Shown: in pieces, positions 1 through 11,600 of the stretch
Numbering within the stretch: the stretch's first letter is position 1
Layout of the letters: every line of letters begins with the position of its first letter
From: Alviniconcha marisindica
Lineage: Eukaryota; Mollusca; Gastropoda; Provannidae
DNA: 64,000 nucleotides
Direction: 5' to 3'
Assembly: GCA_018857735.1 (NCBI GenBank)
Contig: JABMCL010000176.1
Coordinates: 477,501-541,500 of the forward strand
Translations under genes and position numbers: made by a program
Notes under the pieces: generated by a model
Seen by the model: only the letters and a program-made list of their open reading frames with translations
What the model was told of the DNA's origin: nothing
The model's database searches: none

Positions 1-775
1 TGTTTCAGTGCCCGGGTCCTTAGCTTTATGTTTCAATGTTCAGGTCCTTAGTTTTACACTTCAGTGCCCAGTTCTTAGTTTTACATTTCAGTGCTTGAGT
101 CCTTAGTTTTACGTTTCAGTACTTGAGTCCTTAGTTTTACATTTCAGTGCTCCGTTCTTAGTTTTACATTTCAGTGTTCGGGTCCTTAGTTTTTATGTCT
201 GCTTGAGAACTTAGTTTTATGTTTCAGTGCCTAGTCTTAGTTTTACATTTCATTGCTTGGGTCCTTCGTTTTACTTTCCAGTGCTCGGGTCCTTAGTTTT
301 ACATTTCAGTGCTCGGGTCCTTAGTTTTACATTTCAGGGTTGCTTGGGTCCTTAGTTTTACATTTCAGTGCTCGGGTCCTTAGTTTTACATTTCAGTGCT
401 CGGGTCCTTAGTTTTACATTTCAGTGCTCGGGTCCTTAGTTTTACATTTCAGTGCTCGGGTCCTTAGTTTTACATTTCAGTGCTTGGGTCTTTAGTTTTA
501 CTTTTCAGTGCCTGAGTCCTTAGTTTTATGTTTCCATGCTTGGGTTCTTACTTTTACATTTCAGTGCTCAGGTCCTTAGTTTTGTTTCAGTGCTTGGGTC
601 CTTAGTTTTACATTTCAGTGCTTGGGTCCTTAGTTTTACATTTCAGTGCTCGGGTCCTTAGTTTTGTTTCAGTGCTTGAGTCCTTAGTTTTATGTTTCAG
701 TGCTCAGGTCTGTAGTTTTAATTTCAGTGCTCAGGTCCTTAGTTTTATGTTTCAGTGCTCAGGTCTTTAGTTGTT
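1..775. repeat. Minisatellite, ~28-bp unit
   Basis: About 27 head-to-tail units built on TTTCAGTGCTCGGGTCCTTA followed by GTTTTACA. It lies in the ENPP intron upstream of the first visible exon. Each unit contains TTTTACATTTCAG, which resembles a 3' splice site, but the exon it might copy is not in view. Units differ by single substitutions and short indels. Confidence 0.95.
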
Positions 776-779
776 GTCA

Positions 780-1075
780 AGTCCTCATTTGGTGTTGTAA
801 TGTCAGCATCTGACTTGCTGTGATGTAAAGTCCTTTTCTGTTCTTGTCATGTAAAGGCTTTGTTTGCTATGACACAAAGTCCTAGTTCATGGTAATGTAA
901 GGGAAATATTTGCTGTTGTGTAAAGTCAGTATTTGTTGTTGTAATGTAAAGTCCTTATTGTTGTTGTTAATGTTATGGAAAGTGATATTCGTTGTTGTTA
1001 AGATGCAAATATATATTTGTGGTATGTAAAGTCCTTGTTACTATGTAAAGTCATTATTTCTTGTTGTATGTAGTC
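780..1075. repeat. Degenerate tandem repeat
   Basis: Irregular, diverged copies of a unit containing TTGTAATGTAAAGTCCTT. Much older or faster decaying than the neighbouring arrays. From 1076 to about 1300 the intron is unique sequence and I see no feature in it. Confidence 0.6.
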
Positions 1076-1304
1076 ATGTTGACTGTGTGCATGTGCTGAA
1101 ACTGTTTTTATTTGATGAGAAATTTAATAAAAAAGCTGAAAGCAGAAAATACACAAAGTGTTTTCTGAAAATGTCAGTTCAAGTTTCAACACCAAGTACT
1201 CTTGTTCTGCAGGTTCCTACCCAAGCCTGTTCAAGTACTACAGTGGGTACGTATTGTCAGACTCAGCGGGTTTTAACTAAAAAATAGATATTTGTTTATA
1301 CTGT

Positions 1305-2466
1305 ACTTGTGTGTGTTGATTTTGCAGGTCTGTGCCATACTTATGTGTTGATTCTCCTGGTCTCTGCCATATTTGTGTGTGTGTTGCTTCTGCTGGTCTC
1401 TGCCATATTTGTGTGTGTTGATTCTCCTGGTCTCTGCCATATTTGTGTGTGTGTTGATTCTCCTGGTCTCTGCCATATTTGTGTGTGTTGATTCTCCTGG
1501 TCTCTGCCATATTTGTGTGTGTGTTGATTCTCCTGGTTTCTGCCATATTTGTGTGTTGATTCTCCTGGTCTCTGCCATATTTGTGTGTGTTGATTCTCCT
1601 GGTATCAGCCATATTTGTGTGTGTTGATTCTCCTGGTCTCTGCCATATTTGTGTGTGTGTTGATTCTCCTGGTCTTTGCCATATTTGTGTGTGTTGATTT
1701 CCCTGGTCTCTGCCATATTTGTGTGTGTTGATTCTCCTGGTCTCTGCCATATTTGTGTGTGTGTTGATTCTCCTGGTCTTTGCCATATCTGTGTGTGTTG
1801 ATTCTCCTGGACTTTGCCATATTTGTGTGTGTTGATTCTCCTGGTCTCAGTCATATTTGTGTGTGTTGATTCTCCTGGTCTCTGCCATATTTGTGTGTGT
1901 TGATTCTCCTGGTCTCTGTCCATATTTGTGTGTGTTGATTCTCCTGGTCTCTGCCATATTTGTGTGTGTTGATTCTCCTGGTCTCTGCCATATTTGTGTG
2001 TGTTGATTTTCCTGGTCTCTGCCATATTTGTGTGTGTTGATACTCCTGGTCTCTGCTATACTTGTGTGTGTTGATTCTCCTGGTCTCTGCCATATTTGTC
2101 TGGTCTCTGCCATATTTGTGTGTGTTGATTCTCCTGGTCTCTGCCATATTTGTGTGTGTTGATTCTCCTGGTCTCTGCCATATTTGTGTCTGTTGATTCT
2201 CCTGGTCTCTGCCATATTTGTGTGTGTCTTGGTTCACAGGTTTGTGCCCAGGTTGTGTGAGTGTGGATTATACAGGTCTGTGCTGTACATGCGTGTGTGT
2301 GGTGTCTGTTAATTGTGTAGGTGTGTGCCATACTTGTGTGTGTGTGTGTGTTGATTGTGTAGGTCTGTGCCATACTTGGGTGTGTGTTAATTTTACGGGT
2401 CTGTCTGTCTGTGTGCGGTGTGTGTTGATTGTATGGGTCTGTGTGGTGTGTGGTGTGTTGATTATG
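1305..2466. repeat. Minisatellite copying the next exon's acceptor
   Basis: About 33 units of 33-37 bp, core GATTCTCCTGGTCTCTGCCA. The true acceptor of the exon at 2470 reads GATTATGCAGGTCTGTGCCA, so each unit is a diverged copy of intron end plus exon start. The leftmost unit (near 1317-1340) still reads TTTTGCAGGTCTGTGCCATA, an intact acceptor-like copy more than 1.1 kb from the real one. Confidence 0.9.
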
Positions 2467-2469
2467 CAG

Positions 2470-2608
2470 GTCTGTGCCATACTCATCGCGTGTGTCCACG
2501 GTGGTGGAGTGGATGAGGTTGCCTGCTGACCGGCGGCCTGACCTGCTGATGCTGTACTTTGATGAACCGGACCACCAGGCTCACACCAGTGGACCGTTCA
2601 CACCGGAG
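2470..2608 (+). CDS. ENPP: ENPP exon a (EPDxxxH metal-binding motif)
   Basis: Acceptor TTATGCAG, donor GAG|GTACGA; starts in phase 2, ends in phase 0. It encodes SVPYSSRVSTVVEWMRLP, then RPDLLMLYFDEPDHQAH. The motif matches EPDSSGH of human ENPP1, whose Asp and His bind zinc, and both are kept. The upstream SVPF-like block also aligns with human. Confidence 0.93.
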
Positions 2609-5600
2609 GTACGATCCTGCCTGAGAGCATCAGCATTAACACTGGGTCTGTGCTGCGTGAAACGGTCATTGACTTGTGGCACAGTCTGCTGTTCCTGATT
2701 TTACCCACTGTGGGTGGCAGGATGTGCAAATCCGGTTCCTAACTAACTGTTTTGGGGGTTGGTTTGTGGGTCTGTTTACATGTTGTGATGTTTGTCTGCA
2801 TGTTGTGTTGTTTGTCTGCATGTTGTGTTGTCTGGGTGTTGTGGTATTTGTCTGTCTGCATGATATTTTGTCTGTCTGCATGTTGTGGTGTCTGCATGTT
2901 GTGTCTGTCTGTTTGTCATGTGTCTGCATGTGGTGTCTGTCTGCATGTTGTGTCTGTCTGCATGTGGCGTCTGTCTGCATGTGGCGTCTGTCTGCATGTT
3001 GTGGTGTCTGTCTGCATGTTGTGTCTGTTTGCATGTGGCATCTGTCTGCATGTTGTGGTGTCTGTCTGCATGTTGCAGTGTCTGTCTCCATGTGGTGTCT
3101 GTGTGATGTGGTGTCTGTCTGCATGATGTGGTGTCTGTCTCCATGTGGTGTCTGTCTCCATGTTGTGTGTCTCCATGTTCTGTCTGTCTGCATGTGGTGT
3201 CCGTCTCCATGTGGTGTCTGTCTGCATGTTGTGGTGTCTGCATGTGGTGTCTCTCTGCATGTGGTGTTTGTCTGCATGATGTGGTGTCTGCATGTGGTGT
3301 CTGTCTCCATGTGGCGTCTGTCTGCATGTTGTGGTGTCTGTCTCCATGTGGTGTCTGTCTCCATGTTGTGGTGTATGCATGTGGTGTCTGTCTCCATGTG
3401 GTGTCTGTTGTAGTGTGTGCATGTTGTGTCTGTCTGCATGTTGTGTCTGTTTATTGTGGTGTCTGCATGTTGTGTCTGTCTGCATATGGTGTGTGTCCGC
3501 ATGTTGCGGTGTTTCTGTTTGCGGCGTGCAGGTGGACAAGGAGGTGCAGCGTGTAGATGGACTACTGGGAGAGCTGATGGACAGTCTGTACCAACACGAC
3601 CTGCACCACTGCGTCAACCTGATCCTTCTCTCCGACCACGGTCTGCTCTGTCTTTTCTGCTCACCCCTTACTGTCTCTCCCGCCTACCGTCTTCCTTGTC
3701 TTTTCTGTGCGGCAAGGTGTAGACGCCACACAAGGGTGGTACATCAGTTTGCACCTTGTCTCTGATTGCAGCAAGGTGTAGACGCCACACAAGGGTGGTA
3801 CCTCAGTTTGCGCCTTGTCTATGACTGCAGCAAGGTGTAGACGCCACACAAGGGTGGTACCTCAGTTTGCGCCTTGTCTATGACTGCAGCAAGGTGTAGA
3901 CGCCACACAAGGGTGGTACGTCAGTTTGCGCCTTGTCTATGATTGCAGCAAGGTGTAGACGCCACACAAGGGTGGTACGTCAGTTTGCGCCTTGTCTCTG
4001 ATTGCAGCAAGGTGCAGACGCCACACAAGGGTGGTACGTCAGTTTGCGCCTTGTCTCTGATTGCAGACGCCACACAAGGGTGGTACCTCAGTTTGCGCCT
4101 TGTCTCTGATTGCAGCAAGATGTAGACGCCACACAAGGGTGGTACGTCAGTTTGCACCTTGTCTCTGATTGCAGCAAGATGTAGACTTCACACAAGGGTG
4201 GTACGTCGGTTTGCTACTTGTCTCTGATTGCAGCAAGGTGTAGACGCCACACAAGGGTGGTACGTCAGTTTGCTACTTGTCTCTGATTGCAGCAAGGTGT
4301 AGACGCCACACAAGGGTGGTACGTCAGTGATTGCAGCACTGGTCATCAAAAGATTGACTTGCTGTGTCCAGGTCATGGTCACAGCAAGGATTCAAAACTT
4401 ACTGCAAAAAGATTGTCAGTTCTGTATTATCTGTACCATTGATCTCTTTGCAATCAGACTGGGTGTGTTGGTGGACTGTCACTGATAAACAGAACTGGGT
4501 GTGTTGGTGGACAGCCACCGATAAACAGACTGGGTGTGTTGGTGGACTGTTACTGATAAACAGACTGGGTGTGTTGGTGGACTGTTATTGATAAACAGAC
4601 TAGGTGTGTTGGTGGACTGTTACTGATAAACAGACTGGGTGTGTTGGTGGACTGTTACTGATAAACAGACTGGGTGTGTTGGTGGACTGTTACTGATAAA
4701 CAGACGAGGTATGTTGGTGGACTGTTACTGATAAACAGACTGGGTGTGTTGGTGGACTGTCACTGATAAACAGACTGGGTGTGTTGGTGGACTGCTACTG
4801 ATAAGCAGACTGGGTGTGTTGGTGGACTGTTACTGATAAGCAGACTGGGTGTGTTGGTGGACTGTTACTGATAAGCAGACTGGGTGTGTTGGTGGACTGC
4901 TACTGATAAGCAGACTGGGTGTGTTGGTGGACTGTCACTGATAAACAGACTGGGTGTGTTGGTGGACTGTTACTGATAAGCAGACCAAATTGAACCTGAG
5001 TTGACATATGCTGATGACAGCTGTATCACCAGACAAATAAATGGGGGGGGGGGGATTTTGCCATGCAAGGTGACAGACCTTGTTCATTTGTAGACCAACC
5101 AAACAAAAACAGTTCTTTGCTTGCTTGGGCTGTTAGTTTATTTTTGTTTATTGTTTCCGTGTGAACTTGAAAATGAGATTCGACTAATTCGCCTTCTGTT
5201 CCCAGGTTTTTCATCAATGTCATGTGACCAAGTGATTGAGCTCAGCAGCTACTTCAACCAAACGGAAAAGGATGAGCTGTATTTTTTCCTGGGGCCCTTT
5301 GCTCGTATCAGCAACACCTACACACAGCTCAGGAACGGCAGTGTTGTCGTCTTCCCTCATGCCCCACCCAGTGAGTTGGGGGGGGGGGATATTTATGGGG
5401 ATGGAGATTTTCTTCAGCTGACCATGCATGGTATTCGGTTGGACATAGGTGCTTTTGGCTTTCATGCAAAAGATCCCTGGGCAGTTGAAAATGAGGTTAG
5501 AATGTCAGGGCAAAAATGGTGGGTTTGCACTACTGTGGCTACATCAGGGCAAAAATGATGGGGTTTGCACTACTGTGGCTACATCTTCTGAAAGCAAAGC

Positions 5601-8600
5601 AGTTCATACTTTGTGTATGGCAAGCACACATTCCTACACTTGCCACTGTGTGCAAAACTCTGGAAACAGAGAGCTGGTCACTAGAGGGGGGTTGGGAGGC
5701 AGAATTGTAATTGTGGGTGACAGGGGGGTGGGAGGGAGTCATGAGAGTGGGTGACAGGGGGGGGGAGGGAGTCATGAGAGTGGGTGACAGGGGGTGGGAT
5801 TTAGTCATGAGAGTGGGTGACAGGGGGTGGGATTTAGTCATGAGAGTGGGTGACAGGGGTGGGATTTAGTCATGAGAGTGGGTGACAGGGGTGGGATTTA
5901 GTCATGAGAGTGGGTGACAGGGGTGGGATTTAGTCATGAGAGTGGGTGACAGGGGTGGAGGGAGTCATGAGAGTGGGTGACGGGGTGGGAGGGAGTCATG
6001 AGAGTGGGTGACGGGGTGGGGGAGTCATGAGAGTGGGTGACAGGGGTGGGATTTAGTCATGAGAGTGGGTGACAGGGGGGTGGGAGGGAGTCATGAGAGT
6101 GGGTGACAGGGGTGGGATTTAGTCATGAGAGTGGGTGACAGGGGGTGGGAGGGAGTCATGAGAGTGGGTGACAGGGGTGGGATTTAGTCATGAGAGTGGG
6201 TGACAGGGTTGGAGGGAGTCATGAGAGTGGGTGATGGGGTGGGATTTAGTAATGAGAGTGGGTGACGGAGTGGGATTTAGTCATGAGAGTGGGTGACAGG
6301 GGTGGGATTTAGTCATGAGAGTGGGTGACAGGGGGTGGGATTTAGTCATGAGAGTGGGTGACAGGGGTGGGATGTAGTCATGAGAGTGGGTGACAGCATG
6401 CATGCGTGCCTTGTGTGTGTGTTTCCAGTGTCCATCCAAGATGTTCAGCAGCATCTGCAGTGTGTGGACCACATGAAGGTTTACGCTAAAACAGACCTGC
6501 CCAAACGTCACCATTATGTTCACAACGATCGCATCGATGACATCATCCTGGACCCTGCCATCAACTGGACCGTGTCAGAGTAAGTGCCGGTGTTGGCTTG
6601 TTCTCTGTTTCCTGGCTGGGTACAGTCTGCTGTGAAACTGACCCTTTAGCACGGCTCGATGCAGCGCCGTTCAGCCCTAACATTGCCTGCAGTGTAGACA
6701 CCTGCAGTGATGTGGAGTGGCTGTGTGTGTTTCAGTGAGGAGTGGCTGTGTGTGTTTCAGTGGGGAGTGGCTGTGTGTGTTTCAGTGAGGAGTGGCTGCG
6801 TGTGTTTCAGTGAGGAGTGGCTGCGTGTGTTTCAGTGAGGAGTGGCTGCGTGTGTTTCAGTGAGGAGTGGTTGCGTGTTTCAGTGAGGAGTGGCTGTGTG
6901 TGTTTCAGTGAGGAGTGGCTGTGTGTGTTTCAGTAAGGATGGCTGTGTGTGTTTCAGTAAGGAGTGGCTGTGTGTGTTCAGTAAGCAGTGGCTGTGTGTG
7001 TTTCAGTGAGGAGTGGCTGCGTGTGTTTCAGTAAGGAGTGGCTGTGTGTGTTTCAGTAAGGAGTGTGTTTCAGTGAGGAGTGGCTGTGTGTGTTTCAGTG
7101 AGGAGTGGCTGTGTGTGTTTCAGTAATGAGTGGCTGTGTGTGTTTCAGTAAGGAGTGTGTTTCAGTGAGGAGTGGCTGTGTGTGTTTCAGTGAGGAGTGG
7201 CTGTGTGTGTTTCAGTAAGGAGTGGCTGTGTGTGTTTCAGTAAGGAGTGTGTTTCAGTGAGGAGTGGCTGTGTGTGTTTCAGTAAGGAGTGTGTTTCAGT
7301 AAGCAGTGGATGTGTGTTTCAGTAAGCAGTGGATGTGTGTTTCAGTAAGCAGTGGCTGTGTGTTTCAGTAAGGTCAACGCACGGTACTGCACTGGTGGTT
7401 CTCATGGCTGGGACAACACCTACAGGGCTATGGAGGTATCACTGACACTCTGCCAGTGTGTGTCTGTGACATCTCTGTCAACAGTCTTTCTCTGTGACAT
7501 CACTGTCAACAGTCTTTGTTTGTGACCTCACTGTCAACTGTATTTGTGACATCATTGTCAACTGTCTTTGTTACATCACTGTCAACAGTCTTTCTCTGTG
7601 ACATCACTGTCAACAGTCTTTCTCTTTGACATCACTGTCAACAGTCTTTGTGACATTGCTGTTAACAATCTTTGTGATATCACTGTCAACAGTCTTTATT
7701 CTTTCCATCACTGTCCACAGTCTTTGTTTTTACGTTGCTGTCGGTGAGTCTTTGCTCTCTACACCACTGTCAGTGAGTCTTTGTTCTCTGTTCTTTACTC
7801 AGACTGATTGACATTTTTGCTGTGTGCCTGTTGGCATGGCAACACGAGGAAAAAGCTCATGTACACACCACAATAATGTGACTGACTGGTTGTGTAGGTG
7901 TGTGCTGGCTGACCTGCCAGTGCCAGCAAAAAACCAGTGTGCACACCAGAGTAACACTGCCTGGTTGACACATTCTGTGTATGCCTGTTTCTGTAGCAGC
8001 ACAAACACCAGAGTAACGCTGCCTGGTTGACACATTCTGTGTGTGCCTGTTGCCGTAGCAGCACAAACACCAGAGTAACACTCCCACTGGTTGACACATT
8101 CTGTGTGTGCCTGTTGCCGTAGCAGCACAAACACCAGAGTAACACTCCCACTGGTTGACACATTCTGTGTGTGCCTGTTGCCGTAGCAGCACAAACACCA
8201 GAGTAACACTCCCACTGGTTGACACATTCTGTGTGTGCCTGTTGCCGTAGCAGCACAAACACCAGAGTAACGCTGCCTGGTTGACACATTCTGTGTGTGC
8301 CTGTTGCCGTAGCAGCACAAACACCAGAGTAACACTCTGCCCGGTTGACACATTCTGTGTGTGCCTGTTGCCGTAGCAGCACAAACACCAGAGTAACGCT
8401 GCCTGGTTGACACATTCTGTGTGTGCCTGTTGCCGTAGCAGCACAAACACCAGAGTAACACTCCCACTGGTTGACACATTCTGTGTGTGCCTGTTGCCGT
8501 AGCAGCACAAACACCAGAGTAACGCTGCCTGGTTGACACATTCTGTGTGTGCCTGTTGCCGTAGCAGCACAAACACCAGAGTAACGCTGCCTGGTTGACA

Positions 8601-11600
8601 CATTCTGTGTGTGCCTGTTGCCGTAGCAGCACAAACACCAGAGTAACACTCCCACTGGTTGACACATTCTGTGTGTGCCTATTGCCATAGCAGCACAAAA
8701 AGACAGCTGATACCTGCACCAAGCACTGATTTGTTTCTCTCCAGGCGCTCTTCCTTGGCTATGGGCCTGCCTTCAAGAATGGGGAGACGGTGGAGGCTTT
8801 TGAGAATATTGAACTTTACAACATGATTTCAGGTGAGCAGATGCTCAGTGCTGTACTTGTTGTTTCAAATTGCTAATACACGCTTTCAACCTAAAAAATG
8901 GGATGACATTTCCAAGAGCAAGTGGTTAAATCAAGTTTTGCTTCAAACCGGTGTCGCTCACATCAAAGGTTTCTGAAGAACCCTGCAGATGGTGTGACCT
9001 TGCTCGCAGATCCTTCTTGTCAAACCGTCAGGTACATCAGGTCTTCCCTAAGCACCACACAAGCGGTGTGACCTTGCTTGTTGATATCTGTCCTTTTTGT
9101 CAAACCAGTGTCAGTTACGTCAGACCTTACCTAAGAACCATGCAGGTGGTATGACTAGCTTGCAGATCCTTCTTGTCAAACCAGGAGGGAGGGGTGGCAG
9201 CATGGATTGAGGGAGGGGTGGCAGCATGGATTGAGGGAGGGGTGGCAGCATGGATTGAGGGAGGGGTGGCAGCATGGATTGAGGGAGGGGTGGCAGCATG
9301 GATTGAGGGAGGGGTGGCAGCATGGAGGATTGAGGGAGGGGTGGCAGCATGGATTGAGGGAGGGGTGGCAGCATGGATTGAGGGAGGGGTGGCAGCATGG
9401 ATTGAGGGAGGGGTGGCAGCATGGAGGATTGAGGGAGGGAGTCCTCTTTGAGGGGAGGTGGACAGCACTGGGAGGAGGGGAAAGGGGGGGGGGTGTAATA
9501 CAGGAGTATTTTTAAAGTGTAATAGCCTGCTAGTGCTGTTACAGTGTGATTTTTGTGGACCGAAACTTATCCATTCTCGTTCAGTCTTACCTCTGTAAAA
9601 GCCTAGACATCTTCTTATGGCTGTTTTATCATCTTTAAAAAAAAAAATCAGATCTTCTGGAAATCCAGCCGGCCTCCAACAACGGCACAGAGGGGAGCCT
9701 AGATCACCTGCTGTGGCAGACCTTCAACAGGACTCGCCAGGCCGCTTCCCACTACAGCAACGCATCTCTCAGCACCAGTGTCACCGTGGCAACCACCTGT
9801 AATTGCACACTGCAACCTACTCAGGTTGGTATAAAAACCCAGCTGGTGTTCCCACCTGGAATGTGTCTCTAATATGCTTTTAGCATCTGAGGACATTAAA
9901 CAAAAACAGAACGAACTATCCACCTGGAAAAAACAGCTGTCAGTTGTGTTCATCACCTGTTGCAGCAGTGTTTCACCTTTACTGTGGATGTCTTGCACTG
10001 AACAGATTCTGGTGTTTTACTTTGCTTGTGCATTTTCTGCCTACACTGAATTGATGGTGGTATTTCACATTGATTGTGCATTTTTTACACTGAACTGATG
10101 GTGGTGTTTTACCGTTTTCATGGTTTTGCCTGAATGGACGCTGATATTTTAACTCGATTGTAATGGTTTGACCTGCATTGTCACACTTAGTGATTTGTTT
10201 TACCTTGACTGTAAACAGTTTGTCCTGAATTGTCACAGTTAGTGATTTGTTTTACCTTGACTGTAAACAGTTTGTCCTGAATTGTCACAGTTAGTGATTT
10301 GTTTTACCTGGACTGTAAACAGTTTGTCCTGAATTGTCATTGTTAGTGGTGTTTTATTTTACCTTGACTGTAAACGGTTTGTCCTGAATTGTCACAGTTA
10401 GTGGTGTTTTATTTTACCTTGACTGTAAACAGTTTGTCCTGAATTGTCATTGTTAGTGGTGTTTTATTTTACCTTGCCTGTAAACTGTTTGTCCTGAATT
10501 GTCACAGTTAGTGGTGTTTTATTTTACCTTGACTGTAAACAGTTTGTCCTGAATTATCACAGTTAGTGGTGTTTTATTTTACCTTGACTGTAAACGGTTT
10601 GTCCTGAATTGTCACAGTTAGTGGTGTTTTATTTTACCTTGACTGTAAACGGTTTGTCCTGAATTGTCACAGTTAGTGGTGTTTTATTTTACCTTGACTG
10701 TAAACGGTTTGTCCTGAATTGTCACAGTTAGTGGTGTTTTATTTTACCTTGACTGTAAACGGTTTGTCCTGAATTGTCCCAATTAGTGGTGTTTTATTTT
10801 ACCTTGACTGTGAACGGTTTGTCTTGAACTGTCACAGTTAGTAATTTATTTTACCTTGACTGTAAACTGTTTGTCCTGAATTGTCACAGTTAGTGGCGTT
10901 TTATTTTACCTTGTCTGTAAACGGTTTGTCCTGAATTGTCACAGTTAGTGGTGTTTTATTTTACCTTGATTGTGAACGGTTTGTCTTGAACTGTCACAGT
11001 TAGTAGTGTTTTATTTTACCTCGACTGTGACAGGGTGACATCGCTAGGTCACTGGTGACAATGGAAGTCACAGGGTGACATGGCTGGGTCATTGGTGACA
11101 GTGGAAATCACAGGGTGACATCGCTGGGTCACTGGTGACAATGGAAGGTCACAGGGTGACATTGTGAGGACTTGTACCTGCGGTGTGGAGCATGACTTCA
11201 AACTCGCTCTTTTCTCTCCCTTGTTTCAGTCAGTGGACTCCATCGCGCAGGCGCTCAGCTTGCAGAATGTGTCGGACGTCAGCCAGGCAGCCTTGCCCTT
11301 CGGTGCGCCGCTGCTGATGACGCCCGGCGTGACGGACGTTTCACTCCTCTACCAACCCACCCACGTCACTGCCTACAGCTCCGCTCGCCATTTACCGCTC
11401 TGGGTTTCTGCTTCTGTCACACCGTCCATGGTAAACCCCCCCACTGATCTGTCTGTTAACACTGGCCGCTGCGGATTTCTGCTTCCATATTATTGTTAGT
11501 GGTGGCCCCTGCCTCCCCCCCCCCGCCCCCCCCCAGCCATCCCCAATGTTTTTCTGTTACATCGGCCACTCTGGGTTTCTGCTACCAGTCACACCATGAG

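Noticed and set aside
1..775. CRISPR-like direct repeats here and elsewhere
   Set aside because: Units are contiguous tandem repeats without unique spacers of constant length, in a eukaryotic gene intron.
1273..2237. Long - strand frames with repeated RINTH-type text
   Set aside because: Antisense of the ENPP acceptor-derived array; no conserved protein.
3609..3640. Alternative donor for ENPP exon b because GTCTGC is weak
   Set aside because: No other GT keeps the SDHG motif and the expected spacing to SMSC in exon c; the GTCTGC donor joins in frame.
7795..8722. Three overlapping ~250-307-codon - strand frames
   Set aside because: All derive from the 61-64-bp minisatellite; no domain, no splice or start signal, and antisense to the ENPP intron.
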